64,000 nucleotides of DNA from Alicyclobacillus_A sp963788285 (GTDB lineage: Bacteria > Bacillota > Bacilli > Alicyclobacillales > Alicyclobacillaceae), in NCBI GenBank assembly GCA_963788285.1, contig CAWBGB010000004.1:224231-288230 (forward strand), read 5' to 3'. Numbering within the stretch: position 1 is the first letter of the stretch; each line of letters opens with the position of its first letter. The translations under genes and the position numbers were made by a program. Shown piece by piece: positions 32,922 to 41,734 of this stretch. Below the pieces are notes generated by a model, which ran no database searches, had not been told where the DNA came from, and saw only the letters and a program-made list of their open reading frames with translations.

Positions 32922-33575
32922 TTATGCCTCCGGCAAGTGTGCCGCCCGGAGCACGTCCAGGAAGTGAGTTAGAATACGCGCCGTGAGCCCCCACACCACG
33001 TGTTCGCCAAACGTGTAGAAGTACTGCCGCACCTTGGTCGTCCGCCACTGATACCCTTTCCCGCCCACCAAAAGGTGGTACGGAAAGTCTTTAGGCGGGT
33101 ATGGTTGCAGAGAAACATCATACACCGCAGGTTGAGCGCGCAGCAGGGTGTTCAGCGGTACGGTAAATACTTCCGCTACCTCGGCCGGATTCGGATGGAT
33201 TGCGGAAGGGCGCGTGAGTACGCCAACGTGCGGATACACCAGTAACCCTGACCACGCCACGAGGACGTCGAGGGCACCAATGTAAGAGATGTCAGCGGCA
33301 TCCATCCCTAGTTCTTCGCTCGTCTCACGCAGCGCCGTTGCCGCATCGTCTACGTCCGAGGCTTCACGGTGACCACCCGGAAACGAAATTTCCCCCGGTT
33401 GCCTCCGCAGTGACAGTGCACGCTTCGTAAACAAAACGGAGAGTTGTCCGTCCTCGCCTTGCAACAGCGGAACCAACACGGACGTCTTTACCTGCGGCGC
33501 CTGCCCGATGATGCCACGCTCCCGGTGTCGGATGACGCGGTCGACGTCTGCCACTTGGATGCCCGGTTCCTTCAT
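32922..33575 (-). CDS. NUDIX hydrolase, CoA pyrophosphatase type
   Basis: A 217-residue NUDIX protein. The Nudix box GGHREASDVDDAATALRETSEELGM gives the G-x5-E-x7-R-E-x2-E-E pattern. It is preceded by LSLRRQPGEISFPGG, the LLTxRxxxxRxHxGQ-like UPF0035 motif that marks coenzyme-A pyrophosphatases (NudL/YeaB/Pcd1). It would cleave CoA or related nucleotides at the pyrophosphate bond. Start taken at 33575, nine bases after AAGGGG; an ATG two codons earlier is too close to it. Confidence 0.88.
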   Translation of the reverse strand: MKEPGIQVADVDRVIRHRERGIIGQAPQVKTSVLVPLLQGEDGQLSVLFTKRALSLRRQPGEISFPGGHREASDVDDAATALRETSEELGMDAADISYIGALDVLVAWSGLLVYPHVGVLTRPSAIHPNPAEVAEVFTVPLNTLLRAQPAVYDVSLQPYPPKDFPYHLLVGGKGYQWRTTKVRQYFYTFGEHVVWGLTARILTHFLDVLRAAHLPEA

Positions 33576-33690
33576 CACCATCCGCCCCTTTTCCGTGCAT
33601 CTTATACACCACCACTTCTCATACTATCCCATTTTCGGACCTCAAAGAGGCATGCCCACAAAAGCCCCTCGTTCTCCCCAGGGCAAGATG

Positions 33691-34321
33691 TTATTTCAAC
33701 GATTGCTGAATGGCCCGCTTTGCCCCCGCGTAGTATGGATTGGACAGAACCGAAATGGTAACGCTGCCTTTCCCGGAGGACGCGTGGATGAACTGTCTGT
33801 TGCCTATGTAAAGACCGACATGGGAGATGCCGGACCGGTACTGCCATTGAAGAAGACGAGATCTCCCTTGCGCAGTTCGCTCCTTGCCACCGGAACGCCA
33901 TTGAACTGGTCTGCTGAATTGCGCGGCAGGACGATTCGGTTTTCCCAATGACATACTCCGTAAATCCGGAGCAATCGAATCCAGATGGAGACAAGACACA
34001 CGAGACGTAAGGTGTACCGATGTACCGCTCTGCTGTGGTAATCACGTGGTTGGCCTTGATCTTGGAGTGAGAGAGGAACCAAAGTACCTACCCGACGTTT
34101 ATCAGTTTGGGATTTTACAAATGGTTCTCTTGCACCAGGTCTGCGACGGAAACACCGTGTGCGAGTGCAATCTTCCACAGCGAATCCCCTGCTTTCACCG
34201 TGCAAGCGGTGGTGCCCGAAAAGGCGATGGATGGACTGGTGTCCGCGTAAACAGAGGGAGCTGCTGTTTACAGCGACAATGCGACGAATGCGGTCAGCGA
34301 TGTTTTGCGCCAGTGGATCAT
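33691..34321 (-). pseudogene. Decayed secreted LysM-NlpC/P60 peptidase gene
   Basis: Minus-strand reading from the ATG at 34321: signal peptide (WRKTSLTAFVALSL, stop, TAAPSVYA), a LysM module (CTVKAGDSLWKIALAHGVSVADLVQEN, stop, NPKLINVG, stop), then an NlpC/P60 domain spread over three frames: ITTAERYIGTPY, PSGFDCSGFTEYV with the catalytic Cys, then NSADQFNGVPVARSELRKGDLVFF, and SHVGLYIGNRQFIHASSGKGSV with the catalytic His, ending AIQQSLK. At least three stops and three frameshifts. It was a wall endopeptidase of the YwtD/LytF kind. Confidence 0.85.
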
Positions 34322-34654
34322 GGTGTACTCACACGCCCTGTTCGTAAAATTGGTACAACCATGTGCGTCTCACCGATTCCATCTGGCGCAGTCACTCCCC
34401 TTCCCAATGTTTATGACAGGGATGTCGAGCCATGTCGCATTTTGGACAGGTTTGGTACGCATACTAGGAAGGCAACCGTATACGGCGGATGTCCCGCCCC
34501 AAAAAACGAATATTTTTGTCGATATTGCAAACGATGTTCGTTTCTTGGTTTGACAGCGTTTTCTCGCCATACATGCGGTTGTGGTGATCCGACTTTCGTC
34601 AATAATTAAACTGCATTTCGGGACGCCCATGTGGCGCCAAAAGGGGGATTAGAG
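34322..34654. other. 333-bp gap upstream of the BMP lipoprotein gene
   Basis: No intact gene. From 34430 to 34608 one plus-strand frame is rich in Cys (GGCPAPKNEYFCRYCKRC, HTCGCGDPTF), which might be the rest of a zinc-ribbon protein, but other frames also look gene-like and no ribosome site fits. The promoter of the lipoprotein gene must lie here; I see no convincing boxes. Confidence 0.4.
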
Positions 34655-35704
34655 ATGAGAAAGAGAAAATGGATGGCCGCACTGATGGCCGTGACAACGC
34701 TCAGCGGACTTGTTGCTGGATGCGGAGCGGCGACCAACAATATGGCGAACACAGCGAACACGGCCGGCGGAACCACCGCCCAAAAGCAATATAAGGTAGG
34801 ACTTATTACGGACATCGGAGGTTTGAACGACCACGGCTTCAACCAGCTTGCATATATCGGACTGCAAAAAGCGGAAAAAGACCTTGGCATCCAGGGGACT
34901 GTCGTACAGTCCCAATCCGCGAACGACTACGTGCCGAACATGCAGCGGTTTGCTCGGGAAGGATATAACCTCGTCATTGCCGTCGGCTACCTGATGGAAG
35001 ACGCCGTCAAACAGGTAGCGCCCCAATACCCGAAGACGAAGTTCCTGATTCTCGACGACACCATTACAGGGATTCCGAACGTGGCTGGCGCTGTCTTCAA
35101 GACTGAGCAAAGCGCCTACCTGGCGGGTGCGATGGCTGGCTTGCTGGAACAGAAGACCGGAATTCCGCACATGAACAATAAGAACGTCGTCGGCATCGTG
35201 GGGGGCATGCAAATCCCACCCGTTGAGGAATACGTCGCAGGGTTCCAGCAAGGATTTAAGAAGACAGACCCGAAGGGTACCCTCATCATTAAGTGGACCA
35301 ATAGCTTCACTGACCAAGCGCTGGGCAACGAGATCGCCAAGGACGAAATCAACAGCGGTGCGGACATCGTTTATCAACTGGCCGGTGGTGCTGGGATTGG
35401 CGTCATCAAAGCCGCCAGTGAATCCGGTGTGTACGCCATTGGCGCCGATGCGGATCAGTCGTACCTTGCACCAAACACCGTTTTGACGAGCACCCTCAAG
35501 CGCATCGACGTTGCGACGTACGACATCATTAAGGACGCCTTGCAAAACAAGTTCACGAGCGGCACCCATACCTTCGACTTGGCTGACCAAGGTGTAGGTC
35601 TGGCAAAGTTCAACCCAGTGGTACCAAAAGACGTCCAGAATCAAGTGCAGCAGTATGAAAATCAAATCGAGAGCGGCAAACTGCAGGTTTCGCCGAACAT
35701 GTAG
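34655..35704 (+). CDS. BMP-family substrate-binding lipoprotein
   Basis: A 349-residue lipoprotein; the signal peptide ends in VAGC with the lipidated Cys at 23. The mature part has the basic-membrane-protein fold: KVGLITDIGGLNDHGFNQLAY, NLVIAVGYLMEDAV, FKTEQSAYLAGAMAG, VVGIVGGMQIPPVEEYVAGF, and GADIVYQLAGGAGIGVIKAA followed by YAIGADADQSYLAP. BMP proteins usually bind nucleosides for ABC import (BmpA/PnrA/Med type). No ABC transporter genes are beside it, so it stands alone. The ATG at 34655 follows AAAGGGGGATTAGAG. Confidence 0.9.
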   Translation: MRKRKWMAALMAVTTLSGLVAGCGAATNNMANTANTAGGTTAQKQYKVGLITDIGGLNDHGFNQLAYIGLQKAEKDLGIQGTVVQSQSANDYVPNMQRFAREGYNLVIAVGYLMEDAVKQVAPQYPKTKFLILDDTITGIPNVAGAVFKTEQSAYLAGAMAGLLEQKTGIPHMNNKNVVGIVGGMQIPPVEEYVAGFQQGFKKTDPKGTLIIKWTNSFTDQALGNEIAKDEINSGADIVYQLAGGAGIGVIKAASESGVYAIGADADQSYLAPNTVLTSTLKRIDVATYDIIKDALQNKFTSGTHTFDLADQGVGLAKFNPVVPKDVQNQVQQYENQIESGKLQVSPNM

Positions 35705-35757
35705 TAAGCATACACGGGAACCGCGCACTGTGGCGCGAACACTTCGAATCAGTACTT

Positions 35758-35791
35758 AAAAAGTGGGGTTGCAGATGCAGCCCTACTTTTT
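35758..35791 (+). terminator. Terminator of the BMP lipoprotein gene
   Basis: AAAAAGTGGGGTTGC pairs with GCAGCCCTACTTTTT with small mismatches around a short loop; the T run is part of the stem. Confidence 0.75.
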
Positions 35792-35935
35792 GTTTCGGGG
35801 TAAACTCGCGTTTTACGGTTCATCCGACAATTCACCGGTACCGTTCACCCAATGCCACCCTTGCGGGGTGGGCAATAGATTGTACGGAAATGGGCATGTT
35901 ATCAGTGAACTCTGGATCGGAGACGAGGTTGGAGC

Positions 35936-36790
35936 ATGCGCATGATGAAGCTGTTGTCGGTATTGCTTACTGTGGCAGTGTCCACGTGCACTGTAACGCA
36001 CGTTGTTCACGCACAGACGCGCGATGGCCATGGCCAAACCATCACTGCAGTGACTTACAACATCCACTTCGGCGTCGGCATGGATAAGATGTACGACGTG
36101 TATCGGGTCTGCGAGGACATCCGAGCGATTCACCCGGACATTGTGGGGCTGCAAGAAGTGGACGCCAACTGGAGCGAGCGAAGCCACTTTGATAACCAAG
36201 TGAAAAAGCTGGCGCACGAGTTGCAGATGAACTACTTCTTTGCGCCGATGTACGATAGACCGCCCGTTAAGCCAGGCGCTCACAACCGTCAACAGGGAAC
36301 CGCCATACTCAGCCGGTTCCCGATGTACGAGGAGAAAAACCAACAGATTACACGGCTTTCCACGGTCGATCCAAAGCCTTCCCCCACCCTCGCTCCCGGC
36401 TTCGCGGACGTCAAGGTGGAAGTCGGGAAAACGCAACTGCACGTGTACGTCACGGACCTGGATGACCGGCCGGATCCTTCGTTGCGCAAAAAGCAGGTGG
36501 ACGACATGGTGCGAATCATAGAGAAGGATACAGGGACCCAGATCTTGCTTGCTGACCTCAATGCCCCGAGCACGGCGCCGGAACTGCGCCCGCTGTGGAA
36601 CCTCTTTCAAGACGCCGCCGTCGCCTGCAAGAAGTCCTGTAACACTTATCCTGCTGATAAGCCGACTCGGCGGATGGACTACGTACTTGTGACACCAGAC
36701 ATCCAGGTGGCGGCAGCCAGGACGCTGCCGACCACCGCCTCTGACCACCGCCCGTTCATCGTACAGATTACTTTGCCGAAACCAAGTTGA
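35936..36790 (+). CDS. Secreted endonuclease/exonuclease/phosphatase-family protein
   Basis: A 284-residue exported protein with a signal peptide (MKLLSVLLTVAVSTCTVTHVVHA). The EEP fold shows AVTYNIHFGVG (metal-binding Asn), DIVGLQEVDANW (catalytic Glu), QGTAILSRFP, QILLADLNAPS (Asp/Asn) and the C-terminal TASDHRPFIV with the catalytic His. Such secreted enzymes act as phosphodiesterases or phosphatases on lipids, nucleic acids or inositol phosphates; which one is unknown. ATG start after GGAGACGAGGTTGGAGC. Monocistronic between a terminator and a riboswitch. Confidence 0.88.
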   Translation: MRMMKLLSVLLTVAVSTCTVTHVVHAQTRDGHGQTITAVTYNIHFGVGMDKMYDVYRVCEDIRAIHPDIVGLQEVDANWSERSHFDNQVKKLAHELQMNYFFAPMYDRPPVKPGAHNRQQGTAILSRFPMYEEKNQQITRLSTVDPKPSPTLAPGFADVKVEVGKTQLHVYVTDLDDRPDPSLRKKQVDDMVRIIEKDTGTQILLADLNAPSTAPELRPLWNLFQDAAVACKKSCNTYPADKPTRRMDYVLVTPDIQVAAARTLPTTASDHRPFIVQITLPKPS

Positions 36791-36890
36791 CGGCCACAGA
36801 CAATCGGGTGAAGTACCAGGTTGGTTGTTTTTCATCGTTACGTACAGCGTCTGTTCGCTCTGTCCGCTCATGAAATCTAAAAACGGATCA

Positions 36891-36919
36891 TTGAACAGCA
36901 CTCCAACCCATGCTATCTT
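36891..36919 (+). promoter_or_regulatory. Promoter of the thiC transcript
   Basis: TTGAAC (36891-36896), 17 bases, TATCTT (36914-36919) with a preceding TGC that extends the -10. It lies directly ahead of the TPP riboswitch. Confidence 0.6.
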
Positions 36920-36943
36920 AAAAGCAACAATCAAATCATTCAA

Positions 36944-37026
36944 ACGGGAGCTCGGCAAACCGGGCTGAGAGGGCGAATGTGGTCGCCGACCGTCAACCTG
37001 ATCTGGATAATGCCAGCGTAGGGATT
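36944..37026 (+). ncRNA. TPP riboswitch (THI element)
   Basis: Contains the invariant parts of the thiamine pyrophosphate aptamer: CGGGCTGAGAGGG near the 5' end, GACCG, then ACCTGATCTGGATAATGCC and AGCGTAGGGA. It lies about 110 bases before thiC, with an intrinsic terminator between, so TPP binding probably ends transcription early. Confidence 0.97.
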
Positions 37027-37054
37027 TTGTTGCACATGTTTTTGTCTTTTGTGC

Positions 37055-37089
37055 AGACCGCCGCGCACCATATGTCCGGCGGTCTTTTT
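37055..37089 (+). terminator. Attenuator terminator of the TPP riboswitch
   Basis: AGACCGCCG / CGGCGGTCT, 9-bp perfect stem, 13-base loop, followed by TTTT; placed between the TPP aptamer and the thiC ribosome site. Confidence 0.85.
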
Positions 37090-37139
37090 GATGGTTGACC
37101 CGCCTCTTAGCCGGTCGTGCGCTCGGAGGAGGTAGAGGC

Positions 37140-38918
37140 ATGTCCGAAAAATCGTGCAACACTAGTCATGACATCGAATTTTTCCCGAATAGCAAGAAAG
37201 TGTACGTGCAGGGTTCAAGACCAGACATTCGGGTTCCAATGCGGGAAATTACGCTGTCTCCCACCACCGGACGGTTTGGCAACCAAGTCAATGAACCGAT
37301 TCGTGTCTATGATACAAGTGGAATCTATACAGACTTGGACGCCACGACGGATATACGACACGGATTGCCGCCGATTCGACGGAATTGGATTCTCGAACGC
37401 GAAGATGTGGAGGAATACGAAGGGCGGAAAGTCCTCCCCATTGACGATGGGTTAAAAGATGATGCTCTACACGCCAATCGAGAGGTATTTCCGGGACTGA
37501 AACGCAAACCTCTTCGGGCAAAACCCGGCAGGAACGTCACCCAGATGCATTACGCGAGGCGGGGTATCATTACACCGGAGATGGAATTTGTTGCGATTCG
37601 CGAGGGGATGGATCCCGAGTTCGTCCGCAAAGAGGTTGCAGAAGGTCGCGCCATCATCCCGTCAAACATCAATCACCCAGAAAGTGAACCAATGATCATT
37701 GGCCGCAATTTTCATGTGAAGATTAACGCCAACATTGGAAACTCCGCAGTTGCGTCCTCCATTGAAGAAGAAGTGGAGAAAATGAAATGGGCCACGCTTT
37801 GGGGCGCCGATACTGTGATGGACTTGTCGACAGGGAAAAACATTCACACCACGCGCGAGTGGATCATCCGTAATTCGCCTGTTCCAATCGGAACCGTCCC
37901 GATTTATCAAGCGCTAGAGAAAGTCGGCGGAGAAGCAGAAGCGTTGACCTGGGAAATCTTTCGAGACACATTGATTGAGCAAGCCGAACAAGGTGTCGAT
38001 TATTTTACCATCCATGCCGGTGTCCTTCTGCGATATATCCCTCTGACGGCTAAACGCGTCACGGGTATTGTGTCACGCGGAGGTTCCATCATGGCAGCGT
38101 GGTGCCTGGCACACCATCAGGAAAACTTCCTGTATACGCACTTCGAAGAGATTTGCGAAATTATGAAGGCATACGATGTTGCGTTTTCACTTGGGGATGG
38201 TCTGCGCCCAGGCTCTATCGCCGACGCAAATGACGAGGCACAGTTTGCTGAACTGGAGACACTTGGGGAACTGACCAAAATTGCATGGAAACACGACGTA
38301 CAGGTGATGATTGAAGGTCCAGGACACGTCCCCATGCACAAAATCAAGGAAAACGTGGATCGCCAAATGGAAGTTTGTCATGAGGCGCCTTTTTATACCC
38401 TGGGCCCCCTTACTACGGACATTGCACCAGGATATGACCACATTACTTCGGCAATCGGAGCAGCCATGATTGGGTGGTTTGGGACCGCGATGCTTTGCTA
38501 CGTGACACCAAAGGAACATCTGGGGTTGCCGAATAAAGATGACGTCAAAGAAGGTGTGATCACGTATAAAATTGCAGCACATGCTGCGGATTTGGCGAAA
38601 GGACATCCAAACGCACAGCAACGTGATGACGCTTTATCGAAGGCGAGGTTTGAGTTCCGTTGGCGCGATCAATTCAATTTGTCCCTAGATCCGCAACGTG
38701 CCATTGCGTATCACGATGAGACGCTTCCTGCCGAACCCGCAAAGACGGCACACTTTTGCTCGATGTGCGGACCAAAGTTCTGCAGTATGCGTATCACTCA
38801 GGATATTCGGGAGTACGCTCGGGAAAAGGGACTTACCGTAGAGTCCGCGATTGCCGTTGGAATGGATGAGAAGGCAAAAGAATTCCGTCAATCCGGCAGC
38901 CAGATTTATCAGGACTAA
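37140..38918 (+). CDS. thiC: Phosphomethylpyrimidine synthase
   Basis: Radical-SAM enzyme that rearranges aminoimidazole ribotide into hydroxymethylpyrimidine phosphate for thiamine. The 592-residue protein carries the family start of ThiC (GSRPDIRVPMREI, LPPIRRNWI), MEFVAIREGM, the ATLWGADTVMDLSTG barrel segment and, near the C-terminus, the unusual cluster motif CSMCGPKFCSM (C-x2-C-x4-C). The ATG at 37140 follows GGAGGAGGTAGAGGC; the open frame upstream lies in the riboswitch terminator. No other thi genes are next to it. Confidence 0.97.
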   Translation: MSEKSCNTSHDIEFFPNSKKVYVQGSRPDIRVPMREITLSPTTGRFGNQVNEPIRVYDTSGIYTDLDATTDIRHGLPPIRRNWILEREDVEEYEGRKVLPIDDGLKDDALHANREVFPGLKRKPLRAKPGRNVTQMHYARRGIITPEMEFVAIREGMDPEFVRKEVAEGRAIIPSNINHPESEPMIIGRNFHVKINANIGNSAVASSIEEEVEKMKWATLWGADTVMDLSTGKNIHTTREWIIRNSPVPIGTVPIYQALEKVGGEAEALTWEIFRDTLIEQAEQGVDYFTIHAGVLLRYIPLTAKRVTGIVSRGGSIMAAWCLAHHQENFLYTHFEEICEIMKAYDVAFSLGDGLRPGSIADANDEAQFAELETLGELTKIAWKHDVQVMIEGPGHVPMHKIKENVDRQMEVCHEAPFYTLGPLTTDIAPGYDHITSAIGAAMIGWFGTAMLCYVTPKEHLGLPNKDDVKEGVITYKIAAHAADLAKGHPNAQQRDDALSKARFEFRWRDQFNLSLDPQRAIAYHDETLPAEPAKTAHFCSMCGPKFCSMRITQDIREYAREKGLTVESAIAVGMDEKAKEFRQSGSQIYQD

Positions 38919-38928
38919 GGGCGAATCA

Positions 38929-38966
38929 ATAGGGGGCAAAGGCTGCATCCTTTGCCCCCTATTTGG
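38929..38966 (+). terminator. Terminator of thiC
   Basis: ATAGGGGGCAAAGG / CCTTTGCCCCCTAT, 14-bp perfect stem, six-base loop, followed by TTT. Confidence 0.85.
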
Positions 38967-39224
38967 GTTTGACAAAAACTTGTCCGCATCGATGTAGTGA
39001 TGATTACACCGATCCAAATTTGTTATAATGTCCTCCATCCACAGATTATGGTTTCAAAAACAATATATACATTGTATATACAGCTAAATATACATTCGAT
39101 ATAATATTAATATAACAAAATAGAAATGGAGATTTCGTATCAGAAACGCATACGAATACGTTGGCCTGCGTTCTCTGAACCTATCTCTCACTACATGAAC
39201 ACCTTGGCTGGAAAGGAGAATTCG
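38967..39224. other. AT-rich control region ahead of the APC permease
   Basis: No gene. A TATAAT box at 39024-39029 has no good -35; the stretch 39055-39122 is almost pure A/T with several ATATA and TATAAT-like words, among them a small repeat of TATACATT. The permease promoter is probably here, but I cannot choose one. Confidence 0.4.
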
Positions 39225-40823
39225 ATGCAGGCTCTGAACAGAAAGATCGGAACATTTGCATTAACCATGACTGGAGTGGGTTCTATTATTGGGTCCGGTT
39301 GGCTTTTCGGAGCCTGGAAAGCGGCTCAAGTCGCAGGCCCTGCAGCCATTTTCGCCTGGATTCTCGGAATGGGCGCGATTTTGTTGATTGGTCTGACGTA
39401 TGCCGAACTCGGAGCCATGTTTCCGGTGTCTGGGGGTGCCGTCCGTTACGCACAGTATTCCCATGGAGCCCTCACTGGGTTCATGGCTGGTTGGGCGAAC
39501 TGGATTGCCATTGTGTCCGTGATTCCGATTGAAGCGGAAGCTTCTGTGCAGTACATGAGTTCCTGGCCTTGGCACTGGGCTCATGCCCTCTATACAGGGA
39601 CACAGTTGACGACGCCTGGGTTGCTATGTGCGGCTGTGCTTGTATTGGTGTACTTTTTCATCAACTACTGGACACTGGAACTGTTCTCACGCGTCAATAC
39701 CCTGATTACGGTTTTCAAATTAGCGATTCCAGTGCTGACGGCGATTGGACTTTTTTGTGCTGGGTTTCACCCCGGAAACTTTTCGAACTTTGGCGGATTC
39801 GCTCCAAACGGCTGGGCAAGTGTACTGACGGCAATCGCTACCTCGGGCGTGATCTTCGCGTTCAACGGATTCCAAAGCCCTGTCAATTTGGCGGGTGAGG
39901 CGAAAAACCCCAACAAGACGGTGCCGCGGGCTGTCCTCGGTTCCATATTGATTGCAGGGGTTATCTACGTCCTGTTGCAGGTGGCGTTCATTGGAGCTGT
40001 CAAACCTGGGATGGTGGCTCGTGGTTGGAGCGGCATCGAACTGAACTCGCCATTTGCTGACTTGGCATTAGCTTGGGGGCTGAACTGGCTCGCTGTGGTT
40101 CTGTTCGCGGACGCCTTTATCTCCCCATCCGGTACGGGGACGACCTACACGGCGACGACCGCGCGGATGGTTGTGGGCATGACCGAAAACGGCTGGTTCC
40201 CTAAGTTGTTTGGAGCCGTCCATCCGTTCTACAAAATACCGCGCCGAGCGATGTGGTTGAATCTCGCCGTGGAGTATGCATTCCTACTGATGTTCCATGG
40301 TTGGGATCAACTCTCTAGCGTCATTTCCGTAGCGACGCTCATTTCCTATCTAACGAGTCCGGTCGCGGTGGTTTCCTTGCGGAAAACGGGTGCGCATCTG
40401 CATCGACCGCTCAAGTTAAAGGGACTTCGCTGGATATCGCCAATGGCGTTCATGTTGGCTTCACTCATCCTTCACTGGGCAACATGGCCGTTAAACGGCG
40501 AGGTCATTTTTGTCATGCTCATCGGTCTTCCGATTTTCCTTTACTACCAAGGAAAAGAGGGATGGTCCGAGTTCAGCAGGCAGCTCAAGGCTGGTGCCTG
40601 GCTCATCGCATACATGTTCTACATGATGCTCGTCGCCTGGCTTGGAAGCAGTGAGTTTGGCGGAATCAACGTGATTCCATACGGATGGGATATGGTGGTT
40701 GTGGCCGTATCGTCACTGGTCTTCTATTTTTGGGGGATTCACAGTGGGTTTACAACGAAGCACGTTGAACGCGCAGAAACAGAAGTCCAGCAGACAACAC
40801 AGGTTATTCAAATCACGGGATAA
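39225..40823 (+). CDS. APC-superfamily amino-acid permease (AspT/YveA-like)
   Basis: A 532-residue permease with about 14 predicted spans. GTFALTMTGVGSIIGSGWLFGAWKAAQVAGPAA is the APC start with the unwound-helix Gly motif; AELGAMFPVSGGAVRYAQYSHG and FNGFQSPVNLAGEAKNPNKTVPRAV follow. Length and pattern resemble the B. subtilis aspartate/proton symporter YveA and related uncharacterised permeases. The ATG at 39225 follows GGAAAGGAGAATTCG; the frame extends upstream without a better start. Monocistronic, closed by a terminator. Confidence 0.85.
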   Translation: MQALNRKIGTFALTMTGVGSIIGSGWLFGAWKAAQVAGPAAIFAWILGMGAILLIGLTYAELGAMFPVSGGAVRYAQYSHGALTGFMAGWANWIAIVSVIPIEAEASVQYMSSWPWHWAHALYTGTQLTTPGLLCAAVLVLVYFFINYWTLELFSRVNTLITVFKLAIPVLTAIGLFCAGFHPGNFSNFGGFAPNGWASVLTAIATSGVIFAFNGFQSPVNLAGEAKNPNKTVPRAVLGSILIAGVIYVLLQVAFIGAVKPGMVARGWSGIELNSPFADLALAWGLNWLAVVLFADAFISPSGTGTTYTATTARMVVGMTENGWFPKLFGAVHPFYKIPRRAMWLNLAVEYAFLLMFHGWDQLSSVISVATLISYLTSPVAVVSLRKTGAHLHRPLKLKGLRWISPMAFMLASLILHWATWPLNGEVIFVMLIGLPIFLYYQGKEGWSEFSRQLKAGAWLIAYMFYMMLVAWLGSSEFGGINVIPYGWDMVVVAVSSLVFYFWGIHSGFTTKHVERAETEVQQTTQVIQITG

Positions 40824-40837
40824 AGCGGTTTCATGAA

Positions 40838-40868
40838 AGCGGACGCCCTGATCGGCGTCCGCTTTTTC
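40838..40868 (+). terminator. Terminator of the APC permease gene
   Basis: AAGCGGACGCC / GGCGTCCGCTT, 11-bp perfect stem, six-base loop, in a T run of five. Confidence 0.9.
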
Positions 40869-41051
40869 ATTTGACTCCACAACATGTATAGCGGTCACCG
40901 TCAACCTCTCCCCCTTTCTTCTCTCTGTTTCAAACACAGTCCACATCTGAGACTTGGACCATGAAACATATGACGTTTTAGGTAATTATTTCCGCTCCGC
41001 AACATGTAAATATTCGCTGTGACCATCTAACGGAAAAAGCCACAGGCGTGA

Positions 41052-41057
41052 TACAAT
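41052..41057 (+). promoter_or_regulatory. Extended -10 element of the TRIC-like gene
   Basis: TGA-TACAAT (TG at 41049-41050) ahead of the ribosome site GAGGAGG; no clear -35. Confidence 0.4.
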
Positions 41058-41089
41058 AGCGCGGCGGGGAGGAGGTTGTTGGTAAAAAG

Positions 41090-41734
41090 ATGACGTGGCA
41101 CGTGTTCACACTGATTGGAACCATTGCGTTCGCACTCAGCGGAGCGATTGTGGCGATGGAAGAAGAGTACGACATGTTCGGCGTATTGGTCCTGGCACTG
41201 GTCACCGCGTTCGGTGGCGGGCTCCTGCGCAACCTGTTCATTGGATTGCCCGTTTCGAGCATTTGGAGCCAAGCGGCGTTGTTTAATGCAGCGTTTGTGG
41301 CGACAGCCATCATCATTGTACTTCCGGTTCGCTGGATCCAACACTGGTTGCTGCGGTGGGTCAATGTGTTTGACGCGCTGGGACTGTCGGCATTTACCAT
41401 TCAAGGCGCTTTGTACGCGGCTCAGATGAAGTACCCGGTGGGGACCGTCATCGTTGCGGCCGTCATCACGGGAATTGGTGGCGGTGTGATTCGAGATCTC
41501 CTGGCAGGCCGCAAACCCCTCGTACTCCGAGAGGAGATTTACGCGTTGTGGGCCGCTGTCGCTGGCGCCGCGGTCGGTCTTCACTTGGTCGATGCACACT
41601 CTCCATGGCAACTGTACTCGCTACTCACCGTCGTGTTTGTGTTGCGAATGCTTTCCGTAATCTTTCACTGGCATGTTCCGAAGCGCAAATGGGCGACAAG
41701 CGGTTCATCCGGGACGGACGCGCAGTCTCTGTGA
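41090..41734 (+). CDS. TRIC-type cation channel family protein (UPF0126)
   Basis: A 214-residue membrane protein with seven predicted spans built as two similar halves. Each half has the glycine-rich signature: ALSGAIVAMEEEYDMFGVLVLALVTAFGGGLLRNL and, later, VIVAAVITGIGGGVIRDLLAGRKPLVL. These GGG(x)xRDL motifs define the YadS/YvgT TRIC-like family; eukaryotic TRIC proteins are K+ channels, and the bacterial members form homotrimeric channels. The start codon is 14 bases after GAGGAGG, a little far. It converges with a GGDEF gene whose 3' end overlaps it by 70 bases. Confidence 0.85.
   Translation: MTWHVFTLIGTIAFALSGAIVAMEEEYDMFGVLVLALVTAFGGGLLRNLFIGLPVSSIWSQAALFNAAFVATAIIIVLPVRWIQHWLLRWVNVFDALGLSAFTIQGALYAAQMKYPVGTVIVAAVITGIGGGVIRDLLAGRKPLVLREEIYALWAAVAGAAVGLHLVDAHSPWQLYSLLTVVFVLRMLSVIFHWHVPKRKWATSGSSGTDAQSL

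Noticed and set aside
34649..35728. A 359-codon minus-strand frame opposite the BMP lipoprotein gene
   Set aside because: It mirrors a conserved lipoprotein gene, has no ribosome site and no recognisable domain.
35813..37162. A 449-codon minus-strand frame over the EEP gene and the TPP riboswitch
   Set aside because: It runs straight through a conserved riboswitch and a real gene; no start signals.
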